6,043 bases of DNA, taken from NCBI GenBank assembly GCA_025453305.1, contig JALOQO010000037.1, positions 1 through 6,043 on the forward strand. Direction: 5' to 3'. Shown here piece by piece: positions 1-4,990 of this stretch (positions are counted from its first letter, which is position 1; the number at the start of each line of letters is the position of its first letter). Both the position numbers and the translations under genes were made by a program. The notes under the pieces were generated by a model. The model had not been told where the DNA came from and did no database searches. It saw nothing but the letters and a program-made list of their open reading frames with translations. The DNA comes from Patescibacteria group bacterium (GTDB taxonomy: Bacteria; Patescibacteriota; Saccharimonadia; Saccharimonadales; CAIOMD01).

Positions 1-462
1 GTCACCGATAACGAAGATGTATTAATAGCTTGTATTTTACACGACATACTAGAAGATGTTGCCTTAAAACACCCAGATATTTACAACGAACAGTTAATGC
101 GCCAGGATTTTGGCGATAAAGTTACAAATATTGTAAAAGATGTTACCCATGACGACTCTATTTATAATTGGCACAAAAGAAAACGACATTATCTAGACCA
201 TTTACTAAACCATGCACAAGACGAAGCTATTATTGTTAGCGCCTGCGATAAAATCCACAATTTGCTTACAATCGTAGAAGATTACAAACTACATGGACAA
301 AAACTAGCTAGGCGCTTTAAGTTTAATAGCCTAACCGAGCAAGTGTGGTTTTATAAAGAGACCCATAAAGTACTATATGCTCGTAAGGCTCCCAAATCAT
401 TACTAGACCAATACGATCATTGGCTGACAGAAATTCAACAATTATTGGCAAAAGATTCTTAA
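1..462 (+). CDS. HD-domain metal-dependent phosphohydrolase, SpoT/(p)ppGpp-hydrolase-like (5' truncated)
   Basis: The reading frame is open from the first base and ends in TAA, leaving 153 C-terminal residues; the start lies outside the window. Visible residues 13-20 read LHDILEDV, the HDxxED signature of the HD hydrolase superfamily in the form typical of RelA/SpoT and small alarmone hydrolases. A second metal-ligand motif, ACDKIHNL, with its Asp near residue 83, matches the family's KLADRxHN block. The region between (FGDKVTNIVKDVTH) matches the helix following the HD site in SpoT-type enzymes. By family, such proteins use a divalent metal to remove pyrophosphate from ppGpp or hydrolyse other nucleotides. 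The chain ends about 70 residues after the second motif, so no synthetase or TGS/ACT regulatory domain follows. It is therefore a short hydrolase-only protein. The first His ligand would be upstream and is not seen. The true substrate is not established. Confidence 0.8.
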   Translation, partial: VTDNEDVLIACILHDILEDVALKHPDIYNEQLMRQDFGDKVTNIVKDVTHDDSIYNWHKRKRHYLDHLLNHAQDEAIIVSACDKIHNLLTIVEDYKLHGQKLARRFKFNSLTEQVWFYKETHKVLYARKAPKSLLDQYDHWLTEIQQLLAKDS

Positions 463-484
463 AAAAAGTCCGGTTAAAATGATG

Positions 485-490
485 TATTAT
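485..490 (+). promoter_or_regulatory. Possible -10 box for the holin-like gene
   Basis: TATTAT lies 28 bases before the ATG of the membrane-protein gene, within a run of A/T. No convincing -35 hexamer sits at the usual spacing. A TAAAAT at 475-480 is an alternative. Because the upstream gene ends only 56 bases before the ATG, readthrough is also possible. Confidence 0.3.
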
Positions 491-518
491 ATAAGTATTA
501 ACGCGAGGGTTCAATTTT

Positions 519-902
519 ATGATAAGACTTTTAGCGTCGTTCGTAGTAAGTTTGGTAGCCAACGCTATTGGGCTACTTGTGGCATCGTTTGTATTAGATA
601 ATTTCACTATTAACGGAGTGGCCTTTGTTACAGCAGTGTTGATTTTTACTATTTCCTATATAGTTTTAGACCCGCTTATAACCAAAATATCTTTAACAAA
701 TTTACCAGCATTAAGAGGTGGGGTAGCACTTGTGACAACTTTTGTAGGGTTGCTAATAACAACGCTAATTAGCGATGGAATATCGATTAACGGTGTAACC
801 ACCTGGGTAATTGCCACTTTAATAGTCTGGCTATTTGGTTTAATAGCTACCTTACTATTGCCACTATTCGTGTTTAAAAAAGTTTTATCAAAAAACGATT
901 AA
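519..902 (+). CDS. Phage holin family (superfamily IV, four-helix) membrane protein
   Basis: This 127-aa protein is almost entirely hydrophobic, with four predicted membrane helices at about residues 4-26, 34-54, 66-86 and 95-117. It ends in a short basic tail (KKVLSKND). The sequence is an internal duplication: residues 27-54 (D-x-x-x-INGV followed by a hydrophobic helix and DPL) correspond to residues 86-117 (D-x-x-x-INGV and a helix). This is the pattern of the PF04020 / 'mycobacterial 4 TMS phage holin' family. Despite the name, most chromosomal members are not known to lyse cells, and their function is unknown. A modest ribosome binding site GAGGG (505-509) lies 9 bases before the ATG. 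No phage genes are nearby, so a housekeeping or envelope role is more likely than lysis. The stop is one base from the stop of the convergent regulator gene. Confidence 0.8.
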   Translation: MIRLLASFVVSLVANAIGLLVASFVLDNFTINGVAFVTAVLIFTISYIVLDPLITKISLTNLPALRGGVALVTTFVGLLITTLISDGISINGVTTWVIATLIVWLFGLIATLLLPLFVFKKVLSKND

Positions 903-903
903 T

Positions 904-1323
904 TTATTCTAGTACTATACTATCTTCTTGGCCGGGTGGGGTTAATAATTTGTCTACCAATTTGTCTATATCATCATCGTTGAGATTTGCCTTTACCGCA
1001 TATCCCTCTATACCTAAATCTCTTAGGCCGGCCGGTGCATCATGTTCATTTAAATTAGATATTATAAACACCCTAATTTTTGAACCCCAATCGCTAGATC
1101 GCATTCGCCTTAAAATTTCGTCTCCGGCAATTCTTGGCACCATCAAATCTAGTAGTACTAAATCTGGTCGTTCGCGCTCAATTGTTGCTAATGCAATTTC
1201 TCCATCGTAGGCCACAAAACATCTATAACCGATAAGCTCTAGCCTGGTTTTATAGATTTCTGCTAACGCCGTGTTATCTTCTACAATTACTATTTTTTGG
1301 GGTTTAATATCGTATTCTTCCAT
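904..1323 (-). CDS. Single-domain (receiver-only) response regulator
   Basis: The 139-aa protein consists of one CheY-like receiver domain (about residues 9-128) and has no output domain. All core residues are present: the acidic pair E15-D16 (VIVEDN), the phosphoacceptor D59 in LVLLDLMVP, the switch Ser S89 (FIISN) and the conserved Lys K111 (YAVKAN). The N-terminus carries a short extension (MEEYDIKPQK) and the C-terminus a short acidic tail. Stand-alone receivers usually act by protein-protein contact or as phosphorelay intermediates. Its kinase is not adjacent, and whether the kinase at 2468-3481 also serves it is unknown. There is no Shine-Dalgarno sequence. A -10 box lies directly upstream, which fits a leaderless message. 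The gene converges with the holin-like gene, with one base between stop codons. Confidence 0.92.
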   Translation of the reverse strand: MEEYDIKPQKIVIVEDNTALAEIYKTRLELIGYRCFVAYDGEIALATIERERPDLVLLDLMVPRIAGDEILRRMRSSDWGSKIRVFIISNLNEHDAPAGLRDLGIEGYAVKANLNDDDIDKLVDKLLTPPGQEDSIVLE

Positions 1324-1329
1324 ACCAAT

Positions 1330-1335
1330 ATAATA
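1330..1335 (-). promoter_or_regulatory. Predicted -10 box of the receiver-only regulator gene (leaderless)
   Basis: On the minus strand TATTAT ends at 1330, and the A of the ATG is at 1323. If the last base of the hexamer is -7, transcription would start exactly on the ATG. No Shine-Dalgarno sequence lies between. The -35 region is poor (TGTTAT at 1358-1353). Confidence 0.5.
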
Positions 1336-1390
1336 CTCTCATTTTATCCATAATAACATAAAAAGAGTAGGGTAGCTTTACAAAGTATAG

Positions 1391-1396
1391 TATAAT
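1391..1396 (+). promoter_or_regulatory. Predicted -10 box of the HMA-domain gene (leaderless)
   Basis: A perfect TATAAT ends at 1396, and the ATG starts at 1404. The predicted transcription start is at 1403-1404, so the mRNA would have no 5' leader. No ribosome binding site is present. No good -35 is found at 16-18 bp; TTTACA at 1377-1382 is too close (8-bp spacer) to be one. Confidence 0.5.
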
Positions 1397-1403
1397 AATT
1401 AGT

Positions 1404-1700
1404 ATGATAAAGTCTTACGAAGTATTAAATATTAAATGTGGAGGCTGCGCATCTACTGTTAAGGAAAAGCTTATGGGCAGGTTTCCGGATATTAGTGTTG
1501 ATTTAAAATCTGACCCCAGAATAGTCACCGCTACAATAAACAACCAAGAAGACGAGAAATATCTAATAGAAAAACTGCTAGATTTAGGCTACCCATTAAA
1601 AGATTCAGAGCTAGGCAAATTAACCCAAAAATATCTATCTAGTAAAAGTTATGTATCTTGTATGCAAGGTAAAATCAAAACCAAAGTACATTCCAAATAA
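1404..1700 (+). CDS. Heavy-metal-associated (HMA) domain protein, copper-chaperone-like
   Basis: Residues 3-66 of this 98-aa protein fit the ferredoxin-like HMA fold. Near the N-terminus is a metal-binding CxxC (C12-G-G-C15, in NIKCGGCASTV). An alternating beta segment follows (IVTATINN), then a helix ending LLDLGYP, as in CopZ/Atx1-like chaperones and the N-terminal domains of P1B ATPases. These proteins bind soft metal ions, usually Cu(I), through the two Cys. Usual chaperones are about 65-75 aa; this one has an extra basic tail (residues 67-98) with a third Cys at C85 and a KIKTKVHSK end. No metal ATPase or metal regulator lies in the window, so its partner is unknown. It has no ribosome binding site and appears to be translated from a leaderless mRNA. 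Confidence 0.85.
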   Translation: MIKSYEVLNIKCGGCASTVKEKLMGRFPDISVDLKSDPRIVTATINNQEDEKYLIEKLLDLGYPLKDSELGKLTQKYLSSKSYVSCMQGKIKTKVHSK

Positions 1701-1746
1701 ATAAAAAGTAAACTACTATAGCTCACGATGATATTTGATTACTAGC

Positions 1747-1763
1747 TTAACGGTATCTTAACA
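1747..1763 (+). promoter_or_regulatory. Tandem TTAAC direct repeat, putative OmpR/PhoP-type operator
   Basis: TTAACG (1747-1752) and TTAACA (1758-1763) are separated by 5 bases, giving an 11-bp period, about one helical turn. If the leading C is included (CTTAAC), six bases are repeated exactly. Direct hexamer repeats at 11 bp are the known binding geometry of OmpR/PhoB/PhoP-family dimers, and TTAACA-like repeats are the PhoP box in Bacillus. The site covers the position where a -35 box should be and lies 10 bases upstream of the -10 box. This is the arrangement of an activator-dependent promoter. Autoregulation by the downstream regulator is inferred. Confidence 0.45.
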
Positions 1764-1770
1764 ATTAAAG

Positions 1771-1779
1771 TGGTAAAAT
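1771..1779 (+). promoter_or_regulatory. Extended -10 promoter of the two-component operon (leaderless)
   Basis: TGG followed by TAAAAT (hexamer 1774-1779) is an extended -10 element. The hexamer ends 7 bases before the A of the ATG at 1786, so transcription is predicted to begin on the start codon. There is no Shine-Dalgarno sequence. No -35 hexamer is present at normal spacing, where the TTAAC direct repeat sits instead. Confidence 0.55.
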
Positions 1780-1785
1780 TACATT

Positions 1786-2466
1786 ATGATTAATAAAGCA
1801 AGTGTTTTAGTAGTAGAAGACAACGAAGATATGCGCAGTGCTATCAGCAGATACTTAACAGATAGCGGATATCTTGTTAAAAGTGCCCCTAGTGCCGAAA
1901 CCGCCTTAGACAATAACTACCCTTCCGAATCCGACATTGCTATTTTGGATATTTCGCTACCCGGTATGACTGGATTGTCTTTTACCGAAGTCCTGAAGGG
2001 TCAGGGGTTTGATGGGCCAATTATCGCCATAACCGCTAGAGATACAGTAGAGGACAAAATAATAGGTTTGGGAACCGGTATGGATGATTACCTAGTAAAA
2101 CCTTTTGACTTAAGAGAACTGGTTGCTCGCATTAATGCCCAATTACGAACAAAGGGTGTTCATCACGATTTAGCAAATGTAAAAACAGCGCATTTCAAAA
2201 TAGAGCCAAAAAGACATAAGTTTTATATGAACGACAAAGAAATTAAATTAACCCTAGTTGAATATCGTTTAATGCTAAAACTAATGCAACATAACCACAC
2301 AACCGTTCACACCCAGGATTTAATTGAATCGGCCTGGGGAGAAGATTCAATAACCACAACACCACCTATCAGAATTCACATTTCTAACCTTAGGACAAAA
2401 ATTAACGATAATCAGTTAACGATAATTCAGACGGTGCCAGGAATAGGGTATATGCTACAAGACTAA
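1786..2466 (+). CDS. OmpR/PhoB-family DNA-binding response regulator
   Basis: The 226-aa length is typical of OmpR-family regulators. The receiver domain (about residues 5-118) has the acidic pair E11-D12 (VVEDNED), phosphoacceptor D55 (AILDISLPG), switch T83 (AITARD) and conserved K105 (YLVKPFDL). A short linker leads to a winged-helix DNA-binding domain (about 130-226) with the family landmarks LTLVEYRLMLKL, a recognition-helix segment around IRIHISNLRTKI, and the wing end VPGIGYML. The kinase gene follows after one base, so the two form an operon and almost certainly a cognate pair. When phosphorylated the protein should dimerise on tandem direct repeats. Such a repeat lies in its own promoter. 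The ATG is supported by the -10 box placed 7 bases upstream. The signal and regulon are unknown. Confidence 0.95.
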   Translation: MINKASVLVVEDNEDMRSAISRYLTDSGYLVKSAPSAETALDNNYPSESDIAILDISLPGMTGLSFTEVLKGQGFDGPIIAITARDTVEDKIIGLGTGMDDYLVKPFDLRELVARINAQLRTKGVHHDLANVKTAHFKIEPKRHKFYMNDKEIKLTLVEYRLMLKLMQHNHTTVHTQDLIESAWGEDSITTTPPIRIHISNLRTKINDNQLTIIQTVPGIGYMLQD

Positions 2467-2467
2467 T

Positions 2468-3481
2468 ATGGAAAGTACTCTAAAAAAAGCCAGACGAGAT
2501 TTTACCATTGTCACCGTTACTGTTGCTATGCTCTGCGCCATCTTGGCAGCATTTGGAACATACATATACGCCGAGCAAAGATTAGAACAAAAAATATCAG
2601 CCTCAAAAATTGGAGAATTAGCTCAAGGAAATTCAGAGCTTAGTGCTTATATCGCCAATCAAGAACCCAATCATGCCCATTTTGAAACTATAGCTGGTAT
2701 TATTCAGCGCGAGGATCAAAGACAAATTACCAACAGCTTACCCATAGTTATGCTAATAGTCGCTACAGTTAGCGGAGTAGCCGGTTGGTGGCTATCGAGA
2801 AAATTATTAGTACCCGTAAAAGACGCTTATTTATCACAGAGAAGATTTATGCAAGATGCCGCCCATGAACTTAGAAACCCCCTAGCGGCAATGAGCACTA
2901 TGTTACAACAAGCCGAAAACCGCCCGCCAACCGGAAAGCAACTAAGTTCTTTTATAACATCACTGGGGCGCCAAGCAACTCACCTAAGCGCCATTACAAC
3001 CGATTTGTTATTGTTAGAACACCGCGAATATCCAGGCAAGCAATTGGTTAATTTATCCGACCTTCTCAACGACATATTAGAAGAACTGCATCATTTAGCC
3101 ATACAGCGCAATATTACAATAAAAACCAATATACCAGATGAATTAATCGCTAAAATAGATCCCCAGCATTTTGTTTACATAGCTAAAAATATGCTTGAAA
3201 ATGCCATTAAATACAGCAAACCAAACGGTAAACCGGTACTAGTAGACTTAAAGAAAAGTAAAAGTGGATGGGTGTTTAGTGTTAAAGATAAGGGTATAGG
3301 TATACCTCAGGCCGACATACCCAATATTACTCAAAGATTCTATAGAGCATCAAATACTGCCGAAACCGAAGGCACTGGCCTTGGAATGGCTATTGTGGCT
3401 AAGTTTGTAGCTATTTATAACGGTGATTTGAGTATCCAAAGTGCCGTAAATAAGGGCACAACTATATCTGTTAAAATGTAG
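2468..3481 (+). CDS. Membrane sensor histidine kinase, cognate partner of the adjacent OmpR-type regulator
   Basis: The 337-aa kinase has a transmembrane helix at about residues 13-35, a short extracytoplasmic sensor of about 55 residues, and a second helix at about 90-110. The second helix is followed directly by the dimerisation domain, with little or no HAMP sequence. The HisKA H-box is AHELRNPLA, with phospho-His H133. The catalytic ATPase domain shows the N-box (KNMLENAIKYS, N241 and N245), the G1 box DKGIGIP (274-280), the F-box RFYR and the G2 box GTGLGMAI (302-309), so the enzyme looks fully active. It autophosphorylates and passes phosphate to D55 of the regulator. The start is one base after the regulator's stop, with no Shine-Dalgarno sequence, so translation is probably coupled. 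The small external domain matches no sensor family I recognise. Confidence 0.95.
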   Translation: MESTLKKARRDFTIVTVTVAMLCAILAAFGTYIYAEQRLEQKISASKIGELAQGNSELSAYIANQEPNHAHFETIAGIIQREDQRQITNSLPIVMLIVATVSGVAGWWLSRKLLVPVKDAYLSQRRFMQDAAHELRNPLAAMSTMLQQAENRPPTGKQLSSFITSLGRQATHLSAITTDLLLLEHREYPGKQLVNLSDLLNDILEELHHLAIQRNITIKTNIPDELIAKIDPQHFVYIAKNMLENAIKYSKPNGKPVLVDLKKSKSGWVFSVKDKGIGIPQADIPNITQRFYRASNTAETEGTGLGMAIVAKFVAIYNGDLSIQSAVNKGTTISVKM

Positions 3482-3482
3482 C

Positions 3483-3515
3483 TTTACAGCATCTATACGG
3501 GCTATTTTGCATAAT
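3483..3515 (+). promoter_or_regulatory. Possible regulated promoter of the fasciclin operon
   Basis: TTTACA (3483-3488) and TATACG (3494-3499) are separated by 5 bases. After a further 10 bases comes a -10-like CATAAT (3510-3515). The geometry (hexamer, 5, hexamer, 10, -10) is the same as at the two-component promoter, although the hexamers are less alike. The transcription start would be near 3522, leaving a short leader with a strong ribosome binding site. The site could equally be chance in AT-rich DNA. Confidence 0.3.
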
Positions 3516-3534
3516 TAAATTATCACTAATTAAT

Positions 3535-3540
3535 AGGAGG
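3535..3540 (+). promoter_or_regulatory. Strong Shine-Dalgarno AGGAGG for the first fasciclin gene
   Basis: A full-consensus AGGAGG lies 10 bases before the ATG at 3551 and fixes that start. It contrasts with the regulator and HMA genes, which lack any ribosome binding site. Confidence 0.8.
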
Positions 3541-3550
3541 ATAAAATATT

Positions 3551-4132
3551 ATGGAAAATAACAAAACAGCCGGAGTGGTAGTAGCAATACTTGCAGTAGT
3601 GCTAATAGTTGCCGGAGCTATATGGTTCGTGAACCGTGACAGCGATTCAAACAACGAATCATCGCAAAACACATCAGAAATGAGCGAACAATCAACTATG
3701 CCAGAGCAAAAGGACATTGTAGAGACGGCAAGCGCGACACCGGAACTTAGTACATTAGTTGCGGCTGTAGAGGCAGCAGGTTTAGTAGAAACACTTCAGG
3801 GAGATGGACCGTTTACGGTTCTTGCACCAACAAACGATGCATTTGCCAAGTTACCAGCAGGCACCCTTGACACGCTACTAAAACCAGAGAACAAAGACCA
3901 GCTAACCAGCATATTAACCTACCATGTAATATCTGGCGATATAACAAGCGACCAGCTAACTAATGGACAGGTTGTTAAAACCGTACAGGGTCAGGACCTA
4001 ACAGTAGAAATAACAGACGGTAAGGTGTACTTTGTAGACGCTAAGGGTGGCAAAGCTATGGTAACCACAGCTGATGTAGACACATCTAACGGCACTGTTC
4101 ATATCATAGACAGCGTGTTATTGCCTCAATAA
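3551..4132 (+). CDS. Membrane-anchored fasciclin (FAS1) domain protein
   Basis: This 193-aa protein has a short N-terminal cytoplasmic end and one hydrophobic helix at about residues 7-27. The helix lacks a lipobox Cys or a clear cleavage site, so it is probably an uncleaved signal anchor. A low-complexity polar linker (about 28-58, rich in Ser, Asn, Glu and Gln) spans the wall. A single FAS1 domain follows (about 59-193). Its landmarks are the H1 motif FTVLAPTNDAFAKLP (88-102), the YHV core (124-126) and the H2-like end NGTVHIIDSVLLP. FAS1 domains act outside the cell in adhesion and matrix binding. The gene starts a two-gene operon with another FAS1 protein 26 bases downstream and follows a two-component system. 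The ligand is unknown. Confidence 0.92.
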   Translation: MENNKTAGVVVAILAVVLIVAGAIWFVNRDSDSNNESSQNTSEMSEQSTMPEQKDIVETASATPELSTLVAAVEAAGLVETLQGDGPFTVLAPTNDAFAKLPAGTLDTLLKPENKDQLTSILTYHVISGDITSDQLTNGQVVKTVQGQDLTVEITDGKVYFVDAKGGKAMVTTADVDTSNGTVHIIDSVLLPQ

Positions 4133-4145
4133 TAAATTATCAAAC

Positions 4146-4151
4146 AAGGAG
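4146..4151 (+). promoter_or_regulatory. Shine-Dalgarno AAGGAG for the second fasciclin gene
   Basis: AAGGAG lies in the 26-base gap between the two fasciclin genes, 7 bases before the ATG at 4159. It supports that start and independent initiation on a shared mRNA. Confidence 0.75.
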
Positions 4152-4158
4152 TTAGACA

Positions 4159-4707
4159 ATGTTTAAAGATTTATCAATATCCAGGACTAAATTAAGTTTA
4201 AGTTTGCTGGCAGGGGCAATAATAGCTTTAACCACATTTAGCGGGTCAGCTAGTGCGTCAAAACCAGCATTTGGGAACATTCAAAAGCCCGGCAGTGAAA
4301 CAATTGTACAAATTGTACTAAAAGATGATGGTGAGTTCGATGTATTACAAGCAGCCGTTATCAAGGCGGGATTGGTTGATGCCCTAAACGGCACAACTCA
4401 ATACACAGTGTTTGCCCCAACAGATGCAGCTTTCATAAAACTATTAAAAGCTAGTTCAGAAGCAGACGCCATATCAAAGGTTAATAGCCTCGATAACGCC
4501 TTTCTAACAGACTTATTGCTATTCCATGTTACAGAGGGCAGGCTAGGTGTATTATCGGTATTAACCAAGCCAAGCTACCCAATGCTTAATGGCGACAAAC
4601 TTACAAGATTTCAAGTTTTAAAAGCGGGTTTAATTAAGGTTAATATCAACGCTAGCAACGGTGTAGTACATGTAGTTAAAAATGTATTAATTCCACCAAC
4701 TAACTAA
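4159..4707 (+). CDS. Secreted fasciclin (FAS1) domain protein
   Basis: This 182-aa protein has a classical signal peptide: a basic N-region (K3, R9, K11), a hydrophobic core at about 12-28 and a likely cleavage site after A33 (ASA before SK). The rest is one FAS1 domain (about 46-180). It carries the H1 motif YTVFAPTDAAFIKLL (82-96), the FHV core (122-124) and the ending NGVVHVVKNVLIPP. The mature protein has no Cys, no LPxTG motif and no second membrane helix, so it should be released or held non-covalently. It is clearly related to the upstream membrane-anchored FAS1 protein, with the same motifs in the same order but many substitutions. The pair is probably an old duplication. A role in surface adhesion is inferred from the family. 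The gene closes the operon, just before a hairpin. Confidence 0.92.
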   Translation: MFKDLSISRTKLSLSLLAGAIIALTTFSGSASASKPAFGNIQKPGSETIVQIVLKDDGEFDVLQAAVIKAGLVDALNGTTQYTVFAPTDAAFIKLLKASSEADAISKVNSLDNAFLTDLLLFHVTEGRLGVLSVLTKPSYPMLNGDKLTRFQVLKAGLIKVNINASNGVVHVVKNVLIPPTN

Positions 4708-4724
4708 AATAATTAATACTAACT

Positions 4725-4760
4725 ATAGTGGTGCGTCTTACTGCGAGGGCGCACCACTAT
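4725..4760 (+). terminator. Strong hairpin after the fasciclin operon, probable terminator
   Basis: ATAGTGGTGCG (4725-4735) pairs perfectly with CGCACCACTAT (4750-4760) as an 11-bp stem. Four further pairs (4736-4739 with 4746-4749, including two G-T) could reduce the loop to six bases. The downstream tract (TTATTATAAAATT) is T/A-rich but not a clean T-run. Termination may therefore be partial, with some readthrough into the next ORF. Confidence 0.7.
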
Positions 4761-4773
4761 TTATTATAAAATT

Positions 4774-4780
4774 GGGAGGG
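4774..4780 (+). promoter_or_regulatory. Shine-Dalgarno GGGAGGG for the 46-aa ORF
   Basis: GGGAGGG ends 7 bases before the ATG at 4788, an optimal spacing. It is the main reason to believe that the short ORF is translated. Confidence 0.6.
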
Positions 4781-4787
4781 AAAATAA

Positions 4788-4928
4788 ATGTATTTTTTAC
4801 AAAACATATTAGCAACAATTAAAAATAATTCACCAGATACAGAAACAGATCCAATTAATAGTCTAAAAAGCACAAATATCACTGATGATTGGCTGCAATA
4901 TATTGAAACACCAATAGATGTAGTTTAG
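4788..4928 (+). CDS. Hypothetical 46-aa protein
   Basis: The ORF runs from ATG to TAG and is preceded by a well-placed, strong Shine-Dalgarno sequence. The product begins MYFLQNILATIKNN, a possible short amphipathic helix. It continues with a polar, acidic region (S15-D21, D33-D34) and ends DWLQYIETPIDVV. There is no signal peptide, Cys or known motif, and I do not recognise a family. It lies between the fasciclin hairpin and the hydrolase gene. It could be a small protein co-transcribed with the hydrolase, a leader peptide, or a chance ORF. The ribosome binding site favours translation, but only homologues could confirm it. Confidence 0.45.
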   Translation: MYFLQNILATIKNNSPDTETDPINSLKSTNITDDWLQYIETPIDVV

Positions 4929-4970
4929 TTATAATTAGTTAGGGTTAAAATTATATGACAATAGTAAAAC

Positions 4971-4976
4971 AAGGAG
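4971..4976 (+). promoter_or_regulatory. Shine-Dalgarno AAGGAG, unusually far from the hydrolase ATG
   Basis: AAGGAG is the only ribosome binding site before the hydrolase ORF, but it lies 14 bases from the ATG at 4991. An in-frame CTG at 4985 would be 8 bases away. An in-frame TAA at 4979-4981 rules out any start further upstream. Confidence 0.55.
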
Positions 4977-4990
4977 TATAATTACTGATT

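Noticed and set aside
323..607. Minus-strand ORF of 94 codons across the end of the HD gene and the start of the holin-like gene
   Set aside because: It is antisense to two well-supported genes, has no family resemblance and spans their promoter; it is a shadow ORF.
519..902. Reading the holin-family gene as a prophage remnant
   Set aside because: No endolysin, structural, integrase or att-like sequence is nearby, and this family is common on chromosomes without phage.
950..1210. Plus-strand ORF of 86 codons
   Set aside because: It lies entirely antisense to the receiver-only response regulator, whose conserved residues are all intact on the minus strand.
3526..3717. Minus-strand ORF of 63 codons
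   Set aside because: It is antisense to the signal anchor and linker of the first fasciclin protein; its composition mirrors that low-complexity stretch.
4925..4941. TTAGTTA direct repeat (10-bp period) and a TATAAT at 4930-4935 before the hydrolase gene
   Set aside because: The repeat is short and AT-rich. TTGAAA at 4903-4908 is 21 bases from the TATAAT, too far for a normal -35, so neither is strong enough to call a promoter or operator.
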